A stretch of DNA of 64,000 bases from DASVWH01 sp036389715 (GCA_036389715.1 DASVWH010000091.1:10543-74542); one strand, 5' to 3'. Positions 43,731 to 53,690 are shown, counted from the first letter of the stretch. Notes: generated from the letters alone by a model not told the origin. Translations and numbers: made by a program.

Positions 43731-44867
43731 ATGCCATTCTATTATCACCTGGACGGTAGAAAGCCGGACGACAAAAGAACCGCCGAGAGACTCTTGCGGC
43801 TCAAGCAGGGATTCTCCGAAGAGAAGCTCCCGCAGAAGACTGTCGCCGAGACGCTCCTGCTGGCCACCTGGAACATCCGCGAGTTCGAGTCCGGGAAATA
43901 CGGCAAGCGCGCCTTCGAGCCGCTCTATTACATCGCCGAGATTATTTCTCGTTTCGACCTCGTCGCCGTGCAGGAGGTCAGAGACGACCTCTCATCCTTG
44001 ACGCGCGTCATGAAGTATCTGGGCGGGTGGTGGAAATTCCTGCTCACGGATGTGACCGAAGGCCAGCAGGGAAAACGCGAGCGGATGGCCTTCATTTACG
44101 ATTCGAGCAAGATCAGCTTCGGAGGGCTGGCCAGCGAGATCGTCATTCCGCCCTCGAAAAAGAAGGGGATGGCTTTGAATCCGGCCAGACAGCTCGCCAG
44201 GACTCCCTTCATGGTCGGTTTCCGCGCCGGGTGGTTCAAGTTCACCATCTGTACGACTCACATCCTCTATGGCAAGGCGGTCGCCGAATCGCCCGAGCGC
44301 GAAGAGGAGATCAGGGTTCTGGCGAAGTTCCTGGCGGACCGCGCCGGTGAGCGCTACGCCTGGTCGAAGAACATGATTCTGCTCGGAGATTTCAACATCT
44401 TCGACACTAAGGACAAGACCTTTCAGGCTCTGACCGGCGCGGGCTTCATCGTCCCGAAGCAGATCATGGATAAGAGAACCAACGTCAAAGGCGATAAGCA
44501 CTTCGACCAGATTGCGTTTATCGCGCCCGACCTCCAGGACCAACTTGAGCTGTGCAGCGCGGGCATCTTCGATTACTTCCAGTATGTTTACCTGGAAGAG
44601 GACGAGGAAACGTACAAAGAGGCGATGGGCCGCGAGTATCTCGAAGATAAGAACAGGAAGAAGCGCGATGCGAAGGGCCGCACCCGTTACTATAAAGACT
44701 GGCGGACTTTTCAGATGTCCGACCACCTGCCGCTCTGGGTCGAACTCAAGATTGATTTCGGCGAGGAGTATCTGAAGAAAAAGGTCGCGGACAGATTGGC
44801 CCCGACCCAGACGAATGATCCGCTCGCCCCGCCGCCCCCGGCCGGAACAGACCTCGATACCGAATAA
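43731..44867 (+). CDS. Endonuclease/exonuclease/phosphatase family protein
   Basis: A 378-residue protein with the EEP (DNase I-like) fold: LLATWNIREFESGKYGKR near residue 45, DLVAVQEVRDDLSSL near 77, the metal and His region LLGDFNIFDTKDKTF near 220 and FQMSDHLPLWVELKIDF near 325 (catalytic SDH). It is metal-dependent and cleaves phosphodiesters of nucleic acids or lipid/inositol phosphates. There is no signal peptide and no clue to the substrate. The ATG at 43731 follows AAAGGAGG; an earlier ATG at 43626 would add a basic 35-residue extension. Confidence 0.86.
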   Translation: MPFYYHLDGRKPDDKRTAERLLRLKQGFSEEKLPQKTVAETLLLATWNIREFESGKYGKRAFEPLYYIAEIISRFDLVAVQEVRDDLSSLTRVMKYLGGWWKFLLTDVTEGQQGKRERMAFIYDSSKISFGGLASEIVIPPSKKKGMALNPARQLARTPFMVGFRAGWFKFTICTTHILYGKAVAESPEREEEIRVLAKFLADRAGERYAWSKNMILLGDFNIFDTKDKTFQALTGAGFIVPKQIMDKRTNVKGDKHFDQIAFIAPDLQDQLELCSAGIFDYFQYVYLEEDEETYKEAMGREYLEDKNRKKRDAKGRTRYYKDWRTFQMSDHLPLWVELKIDFGEEYLKKKVADRLAPTQTNDPLAPPPPAGTDLDTE

Positions 44868-44892
44868 GACGAAGGAACGGCGAAGGATAGGT

Positions 44893-45000
44893 GAAGGGCG
44901 AAGGTTGAAGGGCGAAAGCGTGTGGGCACATCTAAAGGCGTCAACCAGGAATTAAAACAGGCGCAGGCTCCTGCACACGTTCATCTTTCGTCCTTCGCCG
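44893..45000. repeat. Heptad inverted-repeat element, GAAGGGC type
   Basis: Left arm 44893-44920: GAAGGGC, GAAGGTT, GAAGGGC, GAAAGCG, with looser units before it. The right arm (44979-45000) reads on the minus strand GAAGGAC, GAAAGAT, GAACG. It lies between the convergent ends of the EEP gene and a small minus-strand gene. Confidence 0.72.
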
Positions 45001-45040
45001 ATATCCTGTCGGCTGACAATTCCGGTCTTCCGGCTCGCTC

Positions 45041-45322
45041 TCAGTTTTCCCTTTCCTCCGCCTTCCGGTTCTTGAAATCCACGATGAAGAGAATGTTCGT
45101 GACGCGGTCGAGGCGGATGATTTTGCGCGCGCCGTTCACTTCGACGGTCACGGAACGGCTGCTGGCCCCGACGAAGTACCCTCTGACAAATTCCCCTCCG
45201 ACCAGATTGACTGTGCAGAGCCGTCTTCCGGCCCCGGTTTGCGAGTAAGCGGGAGCGATAGTCAACACGACCAGAACGACGAGCAGAGTGCTCTTCATGA
45301 CCATCTTCATGAGCGGCTTCAT
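45041..45322 (-). CDS. Small exported protein with SH3/Sm-like beta domain
   Basis: A 93-residue protein. The signal peptide MKPLMKMVMKSTLLVVLVVLTIAPAYSQ is followed by one small beta domain, CTVNLVGGEFVRGYFVGASSRSVTVEVNGARKIIRLDRVTNILF. Its strand pattern (short strands, then a final VTNILF) resembles LSm or SH3-like folds. Function unknown. ATG 45322 has AAAGGA 6-7 bp upstream, whereas upstream in-frame starts would add an Arg/Pro-rich stretch through a hairpin. It follows the large BNR gene on the same strand, but a terminator-like hairpin separates them. Confidence 0.65.
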   Translation of the reverse strand: MKPLMKMVMKSTLLVVLVVLTIAPAYSQTGAGRRLCTVNLVGGEFVRGYFVGASSRSVTVEVNGARKIIRLDRVTNILFIVDFKNRKAEEREN

Positions 45323-45417
45323 ACGGTTTCCTTTCGCCTGCGCGCGCACAGGGTTGACCAGGCTTTTGTGCCCGGCGGGCCGTGCAGGTCCGGCAATAGA
45401 GGCCGGTGTAAAGAGAA

Positions 45418-45449
45418 CGGCGGGTCGCCCGATTGCACGACCCGCCGTT
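45418..45449 (-). terminator. Stem-loop after the large BNR gene
   Basis: ACGGCGGGTCG pairs with CGACCCGCCGT (11 bp, 10-nt loop), followed on the minus strand by TCTCTTT. It lies 31 bp after the BNR stop. Confidence 0.7.
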
Positions 45450-45480
45450 GATTGAAGAGAGACTCTTAAGCTCAGAAAGA

Positions 45481-47988
45481 TTAGAGCTGAATCTCCCACA
45501 TGCCGCGGCCGTGCGTTGCGATGCGCAGCACGCCCGTCGAAGTGATTGCCATGTCGAAGACGGCCACGCGCGGCAGGCCATTGCTAAAGGCCGTCCAGGT
45601 CGCGCCGCCATCCGTTGACGTGTAGACGCCGATGTCCGTCCCGGCGTAGAGAAAACCGCTCGCCTTGTTGATGACGAAGCTGTTGACCGGGACATCGGGA
45701 ATGCCGACGCCCGCCACCGTCCAGGTCGGCGTCGTGGCGCTCAGGTTCGTCGTCTTGTAGACGTGCTGGCCGTTATCGCTCCCGTAAAAGCCGGAGGTCG
45801 TGATATAGGCCGTGTTCTGGTTGTTCGGGTCAACGACGGCGCGCGCAACGTACTTCACGTTAGCGTTGGGCGTCGCGTCCGTCAGTGTCAGAGAGCCCGT
45901 GGTCGTCTTGTAGACCTTGCCGTTTTGCAGGCCGACGATGCGCACGTTGTCGTTCTGCGGCGAGATGCCGATGGCGCTGATAGGCACGCCCGAGACAAAG
46001 CCGCGCTGGCTGGCGAGCTTCATGGTCGCGCCGCCGTTGATGGAGCGATAGAGGCGGTCCGAGCCGTAATAGATGGTGTTCGGGCTGCCCGGCCCGAGGG
46101 CTATCGGGGCATAGAAGAGGACGGCCGAATCGCGGCAGTTGATGCCGCTCGGAGTGCCGCCGCAACCGTAGAAGGCCCAGTTCTCGAAGGCCGTCGAGCT
46201 GGTCGTGGTAGCGATGCCCATCAGGCTGCCGACCTGGTTGTAGTAGGTGTGATACTGGCGGACGCTGGTCGTGCCCGTCGCGCTCTGGTCAATCAGGGCA
46301 AAGCCGCCGTCGCCGTAATCCGTGCGAGTCCAAGTGCCGTCCGTTTTGATGCGGTGCGTGCCGTTGTCCTGCGTGCCACCGATTGTAAAGTAAGGGTCGG
46401 TCGGATGAACGGCCACGCTCATATACTGCATGGAGTTGATGGAGCCGCCGGTGGTGCTGCCGTTAAGGCTCTGCCAGTTGCCCGTGCCGCCCGTCGTTGA
46501 TTTGAAGATACCGCCGTCGTTGCCCGTGTAGACGGTGCTCGGAGTGGTCGTGTCAAAAGCGATGGCGTGGCTGTCCGCGTGCAGGCCGTTCTGAACCTTG
46601 ACGAAGGTCGCGCCGCCGTCCGTTGACTTCTTGAGAATAGCCGAAGACGCGCCGTCGGCGTTGCCGCCGATGTAGATGTTGTTGTTGGCATCAATGGCAA
46701 CCGGCGCGTCGTACCAGCACTGGCCGCCGCAGAAGCCTGCCGCCGCCGCGAGCGTCGTCCAGGTCGTGCCGCCATCAGTGGATTTGCGCAGCGTGCCGCT
46801 CGACTCTTCGGCCGTCGCCAGGAGAAGCGAACCCGTCGAGTTCGACGCCAGATTGACGCGCGAGGTGGTCGTGGACGTGCCGACCGTGAGCAGCTTCGTA
46901 TAGCTCGAAGCGCCCTGGGCGTTCGTCATCCGGTAGATGCCGCCATCCGTCACCGAACCGTTGTTGAGCACGGCATAGATAATCGTATTGAAGGAAGCGT
47001 CAGCCGGATTGAAAATCATGTCCGTGATGCCGAGGTTATTGGTGGCCGATGTCGGCAGCTTGGTGAAGGTCGGCGCAGCGGCCGCGGCGTCGCTTGAGCG
47101 ATAGATGCCGCGCAGGGGGCTCGGCGGAGTCTGTGTCACGGAGTAGGCCACGTCGGAGCTGACGCCCGCGTAGGATGAGGCCGTCGAGACGAAGATCACG
47201 TTTCCGCCCGTGCCGGGCGCGACGAGAATCTTGCTGATGCCGCGTCCGCTGAAGACATCGTTGCCCGCCGCGTCCTTGTTGAGCAGCGTCAGGACAGGCA
47301 CGGTCTCCGCGCTGTCAATCCTGTAAACGCCGACGCCGAAATAGTTGCGCTCGCCGAAGTTCACCTCGCCCGTGCCGACGAAAACGCGCGAAGGATCGGA
47401 GGGGTCAATGGCGATTGCGCCGATGGCCAGGGAGAGCGCGTTATCCATGATCTGTGTCCAGCTCGCGCCGCCGTCCAGGCTGCGATAGACGCCGCCCTGC
47501 GCCGTTCCGACGTAGACGACATTCCCGTTGGCGGGGCTGACGGCGATGCAGGTCACGCGACCGCTGACCGAGTTGACGACAGAGAAGGTCTGGCCGTTGC
47601 TGATGGGGGCGGGACCAATCGGCGTCCAGACTCCCGGCACGGCCGTCGCGGCTGCCATCTCCATAGAGGTGGCCGTCGTTTCGGCGGGCGCTGTGGAGGT
47701 CGTGCTGCCGGTCTGTTGCTGCTGGCGCAACTGTTGCTGCTCAAGCTGGCGCACGGCGCGGGCGCGAGACTCGCTCTGACGGCCACGATTGGCCGGGTCC
47801 AGGCCGCGCAGCTTATCAATGTGTTCCTGGCGCAGGCGCAGGTAAGTCTGCTTATCTATTTTCCCACGTGCGATGGGCGGAAGGTCTGCGTCGCCGTCAT
47901 CGTCGTCTCTGTTCTGCGCGCTAACGGAAAGCGCCAACAGCGAGGTCAGCAAAGCCAGCATGAAGAGTAGTGCGAGGTTTTTTTTCAT
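45481..47988 (-). CDS. Large exported BNR/VPS10-like propeller protein
   Basis: An 835-residue secreted protein. The signal peptide MKKNLALLFMLALLTSLLALSVSAQ is followed by a charged, Gln-rich coiled-coil-like region (ARAVRQLEQQQLRQQQQ) and a long series of BNR or sortilin-type blades: VYRSLDGGASWTQI, TLRKSTDGGTTWTTL, ILKKSTDGGATFVKV, VYTSTDGGATWTAFS. It ends FDMAITSTGVLRIATHGRGMWEIQL, a common end of secreted exo-glucanase-like or sortilin-like propellers. Probably one or two multi-bladed propellers on the cell surface or in the medium. No catalytic residues can be assigned. CCCTAAGGAG stands upstream of the ATG. Confidence 0.88.
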   Translation of the reverse strand: MKKNLALLFMLALLTSLLALSVSAQNRDDDDGDADLPPIARGKIDKQTYLRLRQEHIDKLRGLDPANRGRQSESRARAVRQLEQQQLRQQQQTGSTTSTAPAETTATSMEMAAATAVPGVWTPIGPAPISNGQTFSVVNSVSGRVTCIAVSPANGNVVYVGTAQGGVYRSLDGGASWTQIMDNALSLAIGAIAIDPSDPSRVFVGTGEVNFGERNYFGVGVYRIDSAETVPVLTLLNKDAAGNDVFSGRGISKILVAPGTGGNVIFVSTASSYAGVSSDVAYSVTQTPPSPLRGIYRSSDAAAAAPTFTKLPTSATNNLGITDMIFNPADASFNTIIYAVLNNGSVTDGGIYRMTNAQGASSYTKLLTVGTSTTTSRVNLASNSTGSLLLATAEESSGTLRKSTDGGTTWTTLAAAAGFCGGQCWYDAPVAIDANNNIYIGGNADGASSAILKKSTDGGATFVKVQNGLHADSHAIAFDTTTPSTVYTGNDGGIFKSTTGGTGNWQSLNGSTTGGSINSMQYMSVAVHPTDPYFTIGGTQDNGTHRIKTDGTWTRTDYGDGGFALIDQSATGTTSVRQYHTYYNQVGSLMGIATTTSSTAFENWAFYGCGGTPSGINCRDSAVLFYAPIALGPGSPNTIYYGSDRLYRSINGGATMKLASQRGFVSGVPISAIGISPQNDNVRIVGLQNGKVYKTTTGSLTLTDATPNANVKYVARAVVDPNNQNTAYITTSGFYGSDNGQHVYKTTNLSATTPTWTVAGVGIPDVPVNSFVINKASGFLYAGTDIGVYTSTDGGATWTAFSNGLPRVAVFDMAITSTGVLRIATHGRGMWEIQL

Positions 47989-48428
47989 CTAATCTAAAGC
48001 TCCTTAGGGTTTATTCGGGTTGCGGAGGACGGGGGTTCTTAGTCGGGCACGCGAAGCGCCCGGTGACGGTGCGGAACGAGCTTCACCCCGAAAAGCGACC
48101 GAGGCGCTTTTCACGCGAACACACGTTGAGACCGCAGCGAGGTAAAACAATAAACGATCCCTAAAACAATTGTGACGTGATTGAGAAAAAGGGGGTGGAT
48201 TGAAGCTATCGAAAACAGCCAAATCAACTGTTGTTGACCGGCATAGAATAGCCGCATAAGCCGCAGATGTCAACCTAATTCCGTGCTCAATCGAAGGTAA
48301 TTCGAGCCTTCCGGCGGAGGGCGGGCGAGCGGGCGCGACGGAAACGCCGTTTGCGCTTCAACCTGTTGTTAGCAATAGAGTTACGCGACGACGGGGAAAG
48401 CCCCTGGAAGTGGAGAATTTCCGTCCCT
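47989..48428. other. Intergenic leader and promoter region
   Basis: 440 bp without a gene between two minus-strand genes. It contains a strong minus-strand promoter at 48245-48273, which gives the BNR gene a leader of about 250 nt. No terminator for the upstream FTCD gene is obvious. Confidence 0.45.
48245..48273 (-). promoter_or_regulatory. Sigma-70-type promoter for the large BNR gene
   Basis: On the minus strand TTGACA (48268-48273), a 17-bp spacer, TATTCT (48245-48250). A perfect -35 and a good -10. Confidence 0.68.
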
Positions 48429-49967
48429 TCAAGCAATCGAATCCATCAATATCGCTTCGATGCGAGCGGCTATCTCGCGGGCGCGTTCCAGCAGGTCTCG
48501 GGCGCGTGAGCGATGCTCCGAAGTGAACTCTTCGTCTTCGATCTCGGCCGTGTTGACCAGCACGTTATAGCGCGCGGAGGCAACCGCCGCGAGCGACAAT
48601 TGCGCGCCCGTCGCGGCGTCGGAGATGGCGTTCGGATTGCCTATCTCGGAGAGCGTTTCGAGCAGCTCCAGGACCTGCACGGCGACGCCTGCGACCTCCA
48701 GCGGAACCGTCGCCGCGCCCTTCAAGGCCTCTTCGAGACGGTTGGCCCGCTCGATTCTTTCGTCCTCGGTCGAGCGCGCCATCCGGCGGGCCTGCATCAC
48801 GCGCTCGAAGCTGGCGGCGTCTTCGGTCGAAGCGCGGGCCAGGCGGGCGCGCATGGGCCTCAGCTCCGCCAGCGTCTCGCGGACCTCGCTCTCAACGTCG
48901 GCATACTTTTCGCGCCCGGCCGTGAGGCCCGCGATCATCTCTCCGAGGGCCGCGCCGAGGGCCGCCGCGTGCGCCGCGGCAGCGCCGCCGCCGGGGGCCG
49001 GTTTGCCGCTGGCCACTTCCGCGACGAAATCCTTGACCGTCTCTCTCTCGCCCTTACCCTTGAAGGCCGCCTCGATGCGATTTTCGAGGACGAGCCCGGG
49101 CGCGAAGTTTTCGAGCCGCAGGAAATATTCGGCCGCCGCGTCGAGCGCAGCCTGCGGCACTAAGCCGACGATCTCGCTGCCCGCCACGCCGACGCCGTAA
49201 CGCTCCGCTTCGCGCCGCACGGCCTCGAAGGCATGGTGAAGCTGCGTCTTCTCGTAATCAACGAGGTTCATGGAGACCTGCACGATGCCGCGCGATTCGA
49301 GCCTGAAGCCGAGCGCCTTGAGGTAGCGCAAGCCGCCGTCGCGGCCGCGGACGGCGCGCGCTATCTGGCGTGCGACCGTGATGTCGTCCGAGTGCAGGTT
49401 GACGTTGTAAGCGATGAGGAAGGGACGCGCGCCGACGATGCACGCGCCCGCGCTCGGGTGCAGCCGCGCCTCGCCCAGGTCTGGAGCGCGTCCGAGCGCC
49501 GGGTCGCCCAGTTCTTTGTGCAACTGCTCGAAGCCGCGCCGCCGCACGTTTTCCAGGTTCGCGCGGTCGGGCTTGAGCGCCGCGCGCTCGTAAAAGTAGA
49601 CGGGAATCCCCAGCTCACCGGCGATGCGCTCTCCGGCCAGGTGCGCGATGCGGACGCAGTCTTCCATCGTCACGCCGCGCACGGGAATGAAGGGCAGCAC
49701 GTCGGTCGCGCCGACGCGCGGATGCTCTCCGGCGTGCTCGCGCAGGTCAATCAACCTGGCGGCCAGCTCGACGACGCGCAGCGCGGCCTCGACGACGACC
49801 TCCGCGTCGGCGACAAACGTGATGACGGAGCGGTTATGGTCTGCGTCCAGGTGCATGTCGAGCACGACCGCGCCTTCGACCGATTCGATGACCTGCGCCA
49901 GCCGCTCGATGGTCTCGGCCTTGCGGCCCTCGCTAAAGTTTGGTACACACTCAATCAGACGAGTCAT
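48429..49967 (-). CDS. Bifunctional formiminotransferase-cyclodeaminase
   Basis: A 512-residue folate enzyme of histidine breakdown. It moves the formimino group from formiminoglutamate to tetrahydrofolate, then deaminates it to methenyl-THF. Residues 1-180 (MTRLIECVPNFSEGRKAETIERL, LDADHNRSVITFVAD, GEHPRVGATDVLPFIPV) and 181-300 (ACIVGARPFLIAYNVNL) are the formiminotransferase N and C parts. From about 315, FVAEVASGKPAPGGGAAAAHAAALGAAL is the cyclodeaminase helix bundle. The fused form is known in animals and some bacteria. ATG 49967 gives the conserved N-terminus; an upstream start would translate an intergenic repeat tract. No other hut genes are visible. Confidence 0.92.
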   Translation of the reverse strand: MTRLIECVPNFSEGRKAETIERLAQVIESVEGAVVLDMHLDADHNRSVITFVADAEVVVEAALRVVELAARLIDLREHAGEHPRVGATDVLPFIPVRGVTMEDCVRIAHLAGERIAGELGIPVYFYERAALKPDRANLENVRRRGFEQLHKELGDPALGRAPDLGEARLHPSAGACIVGARPFLIAYNVNLHSDDITVARQIARAVRGRDGGLRYLKALGFRLESRGIVQVSMNLVDYEKTQLHHAFEAVRREAERYGVGVAGSEIVGLVPQAALDAAAEYFLRLENFAPGLVLENRIEAAFKGKGERETVKDFVAEVASGKPAPGGGAAAAHAAALGAALGEMIAGLTAGREKYADVESEVRETLAELRPMRARLARASTEDAASFERVMQARRMARSTEDERIERANRLEEALKGAATVPLEVAGVAVQVLELLETLSEIGNPNAISDAATGAQLSLAAVASARYNVLVNTAEIEDEEFTSEHRSRARDLLERAREIAARIEAILMDSIA

Positions 49968-49969
49968 AA

Positions 49970-50095
49970 GTCTGGAAGCCCGGAGCCGAGAAGTTAAAAG
50001 CCTAAGGACGAGACCGATATTAACACCGGGCGGCCCGTTTGCGCTTTTGCTTTTGGGCCGCAGGACTTTCGGGTTAAGCAGACTCGCACCGACCC
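49970..50095. repeat. Heptad-like repeat element, GTCTGGA/GCCCGGA type
   Basis: 49970-50006 reads GTCTGGA, (A), GCCCGGA, GCCGAGA, (A), GTTAAAA, GCCTAAG: 7-bp units with two single-base insertions. A diverged pyrimidine-rich arm follows at about 50040-50088 (GCTTTTGGGCCGCAGGACTT). It lies between divergent genes; the unit is close to that of the element at 24657. Confidence 0.55.
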
Positions 50096-50096
50096 T

Positions 50097-51077
50097 ATGC
50101 CATCCGACCGCTTTATCACCGAACGCAAGAGCGCCTGGCAGCGGCTGGAAGACCTGCTCAAGCTGCTGGACCATTCATCGCTGCGCCGCCTGCGCCGCGA
50201 AGAGGTGCGCGAGCTGGGGCGAATCTACCGCCGCACGGCCTCGGACCTGGCGATTGCGCGCGCGGAATCGCGCGACCCGCGCCTCGTCAACTATCTCAAC
50301 AGCCTCGTCATTCGCGCTCATGGCCGCATCTACAGGGCAGACGCGCAGGGCGGGCGGCGGCTGCGTGAGTTCTTCACCAGAACCTTTCCGCAGACGTTTC
50401 GCCGCACCTGGCGCTACACGGCGCTTGCCTTTCTGACCTTCCTCGTCTGCGGCGTGATAGCTTACATAGGCACTTCGCGCGACCCCGAATTTTCCGGCTT
50501 CGCGGGCATTGATCCCGGCTTTCGCTACGTCATCGGCCAGCGCGTGCATTGGTGGGAGAGATTGAACAGCTTCAGCCAGGTCGGCTCGGCCGGAATCATG
50601 GCCAATAATATCTGGGTGATGTTTCAGGCTTTTGCGCTCGGCGCAATGTTCGGCGTCGGGACGCTTTACGTAATGATCTTCAACGGGGCAATGGTCGGCG
50701 CGGTGCTGGCGCTGACGCACAAGGCCGGGTTCAGCTTCGACCTCATCACGTTCATGGTCGGGCACGGCGTGATCGAGCTTTCCTGCATCTTCCTGGCGGG
50801 AGGGGCCGGGCTGTTAATCGGCAGCGCGCTGCTGTTGCCGGGCGACCTCTCGCGCGCCGATGCCCTGAAGACGCGCGGGCTCGAAGCCGTCAGAATAATT
50901 GCGGGCTGCGTCCCGGTGCTCGTCGTGGCGGGCATCATCGAAGGCTTTATCTCGCCCGCCGCCGTGAGCCCCGTCATCAAGTTCGGCATCGGCATCGGCA
51001 CGGGCCTCGCGCTCTACGGGTATCTCTTTCTGGCGGGCAGGGATGCCGTGGGAAAAGGGCGGGAGATGCCTCTTTAA
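50097..51077 (+). CDS. SpoIIM-like (stage II sporulation protein M family) membrane protein
   Basis: A 326-residue integral membrane protein of the SpoIIM/DUF95 family. A basic cytoplasmic N-terminal region (WQRLEDLLKLLDHSSLRRL, SDLAIARAESRDPRLVNYLNSLVIRAHG) precedes at least five membrane segments, including YTALAFLTFLVCGVIAYIG, AFALGAMFGVGTLYVMIFNGAMVGAVLAL and GVIELSCIFLAGGAGLLIGSALLLP, with the conserved HGVIEL motif. In sporulating bacteria SpoIIM helps septal wall hydrolysis. In non-sporulators it clusters, as here, with DUF58, MoxR, DUF4350 and DUF4129 genes, with an unknown envelope role. This gene is divergent from the rest of that set. Confidence 0.9.
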   Translation: MPSDRFITERKSAWQRLEDLLKLLDHSSLRRLRREEVRELGRIYRRTASDLAIARAESRDPRLVNYLNSLVIRAHGRIYRADAQGGRRLREFFTRTFPQTFRRTWRYTALAFLTFLVCGVIAYIGTSRDPEFSGFAGIDPGFRYVIGQRVHWWERLNSFSQVGSAGIMANNIWVMFQAFALGAMFGVGTLYVMIFNGAMVGAVLALTHKAGFSFDLITFMVGHGVIELSCIFLAGGAGLLIGSALLLPGDLSRADALKTRGLEAVRIIAGCVPVLVVAGIIEGFISPAAVSPVIKFGIGIGTGLALYGYLFLAGRDAVGKGREMPL

Positions 51078-51184
51078 CAGGCTCGCTTAACCGGCTCGAT
51101 TCGTTCCTGCCGCGCCGTTAGCCGCCGAAACTTTCCGTCCTCTTTCTGCTCGTTCCCTTCCCGGCCGTCCCTTTTCGTCGCAGC

Positions 51185-52513
51185 TTAAAGCAGGCCGCGC
51201 TCCTTGACGCGGAGGTAGGTTTCGAGCAGCGCGGGCGTGAGCGCGGCGGCGGTCACGTCCAGGGCCAGGCCGCCCTGTGATTCGACGAGCCGTAGCGCGG
51301 CCTCGCGTTGATGCACAATCTCTTCGGCGACGGATTGGATGAAGAGTTCGTTGACGGCGGCGGGCGCGTCTCGAATGGCGGCTTTCAGGTCGCGGTCTCC
51401 GATGGTGACGACGAGCGGGAGATGGCGCGGGCGCAGGAGCTTGAGAGAAGTCAGCAGGTCGCGCGAGCCCTCTTCGTCAACGAGGTCGGTCAGGACGACG
51501 ACCAGCGCCCGGCGTTTGCAGTTAGCGGCGATGAACTGGAAGGCGCGCGCGTAAGAAGGCTCGATCATCTCGGGCTCGACGGCGTGCAGGGCTTCGAGCG
51601 TGGCGTCCAGATGCTCGACGCCGCGCTTAGGCGGCAGGTAGGTCTTGATTTGACGGCTGAAGACGACCAGGCCCGCGTTGTCGCCGCCGCGCGCCGCCGC
51701 CGACATCAGCGAGAGCGCCGCGTGAATCGCCAGGTCAAGCTTCGTCTCGCGCTCGATGCGTGCCGTCATCAATCGCCCGGCGTCGAGCGCGATGATGATG
51801 GTCTGATCGCGCTCGGTCTGGTACTGGCGCGTGACGAGTTTGCCGCGCCGCGCCGTCGCCGTCCAGGAGACGTGCCGCAGCTCGTCGCCGCGGACGTACT
51901 CGCGCAGGGATTCAAACTCGCGCCCCTCGCCGCGCCAGGACGTTCTGCGGTGCGAGGCCACCAGCGAGCGCGCGCCGAGAGCCTTCAGCTCGGCTTCGCG
52001 CGCGCGCCGCATGTTCGGGTAGACCTTGACCGAAACAGGCTCTCCCGTGCGTGCCTGACACCAGGCCAGCCGCAGCCGCGACAGATACCGGACGGCAGTT
52101 TGCCCGAACTCGAAGCGCCCGCGTCTGGGCGGCGTTAAGCCGTAGACGAGCGTTGCCGCCGTTCCGGCTTCGACCCGAACGCGCGCCTCTCGACGGAGCG
52201 CGAGGTTCATTTCCGGCGGGTACTCGTCCTTGACGACGAGCGTCACGGCGCGCGCCGAATCATTCGAGACCTTAACGCGCACTTCCGCCTCGGCCCCGAC
52301 GGCAAAGCGCCCGCCGAACTCCCGCTCGACTCGCAGGCCCGCGGGCCAGCGACTCCAGCGCCAGTCGAAGAGCACGGCCAGCAGCAACGCCGCGTCATAC
52401 AGCAGTACCGCCGAGCGCAGCCCCGGCCGCTGCCACGAAAGCGACAACGGCACGAAGCCGAGCCCCAGTAAAAAATAGAAGAGATTGCTGAAAACGAAGA
52501 GCATTTCAATCAA
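51185..52513 (-). CDS. DUF58 domain protein (VWA-like, membrane-anchored)
   Basis: A 442-residue protein. Two N-terminal membrane segments (FVFSNLFYFLLGLGFVPLSL, AVLLYDAALLLAVLFDW) precede a beta-sandwich linker (VKVSNDSARAVTLVVKDEYP) and a C-terminal DUF58/VWA-like domain: FESLREYVRGDELRHVSWTATARRGKLVTRQYQTERDQTIIIALDAGRLM near residue 205-260. DUF58 proteins are regular partners of MoxR AAA ATPases, which may remodel them. The MoxR gene lies just upstream on the same strand, with a heptad repeat between. Confidence 0.92.
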   Translation of the reverse strand: MIEMLFVFSNLFYFLLGLGFVPLSLSWQRPGLRSAVLLYDAALLLAVLFDWRWSRWPAGLRVEREFGGRFAVGAEAEVRVKVSNDSARAVTLVVKDEYPPEMNLALRREARVRVEAGTAATLVYGLTPPRRGRFEFGQTAVRYLSRLRLAWCQARTGEPVSVKVYPNMRRAREAELKALGARSLVASHRRTSWRGEGREFESLREYVRGDELRHVSWTATARRGKLVTRQYQTERDQTIIIALDAGRLMTARIERETKLDLAIHAALSLMSAAARGGDNAGLVVFSRQIKTYLPPKRGVEHLDATLEALHAVEPEMIEPSYARAFQFIAANCKRRALVVVLTDLVDEEGSRDLLTSLKLLRPRHLPLVVTIGDRDLKAAIRDAPAAVNELFIQSVAEEIVHQREAALRLVESQGGLALDVTAAALTPALLETYLRVKERGLL

Positions 52514-52515
52514 GG

Positions 52516-52625
52516 GTGAAGGGTGAATAGTAAATGGTAAATCGTCAATCGTGAATAGATAAAAGCAACTGATTTGAGAGTAAGCCGCTCGCCTTTCTAT
52601 TTACGATTCACTATTTACGATTTAC
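52516..52625. repeat. Heptad inverted-repeat element, GTAAATC/GTGAATA type
   Basis: Left arm 52516-52557: GTGAAGG, GTGAATA, GTAAATG, GTAAATC, GTCAATC, GTGAATA. Right arm 52598-52625: TATTTAC, GATTCAC, TATTTAC, GATTTAC, the complementary units. It lies between the DUF58 start and the MoxR stop, both on the minus strand. Confidence 0.85.
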
Positions 52626-52631
52626 TACTCC

Positions 52632-53585
<954 letters not shown>

Positions 53586-53611
53586 GAGTTTGAGTAGGTG
53601 ATGAATGACGA

Positions 53612-53690
53612 GTGATGGGTAATGAGTGATGAGTGATGAGTAAATGAACGCGCCGCTTCTGCTCATCACTCATCACTCATTACTCATCAC
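53612..53690. repeat. Heptad inverted-repeat element, GTGATGA type (second copy)
   Basis: Left arm 53612-53646: GTGATGG, GTAATGA, GTGATGA, GTGATGA, GTAAATG. Right arm 53663-53690: TCATCAC, TCATCAC, TCATTAC, TCATCAC. Same heptamer as the element at 27415, 26 kb away. Lies between MoxR and DUF4350 genes. Confidence 0.86.
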
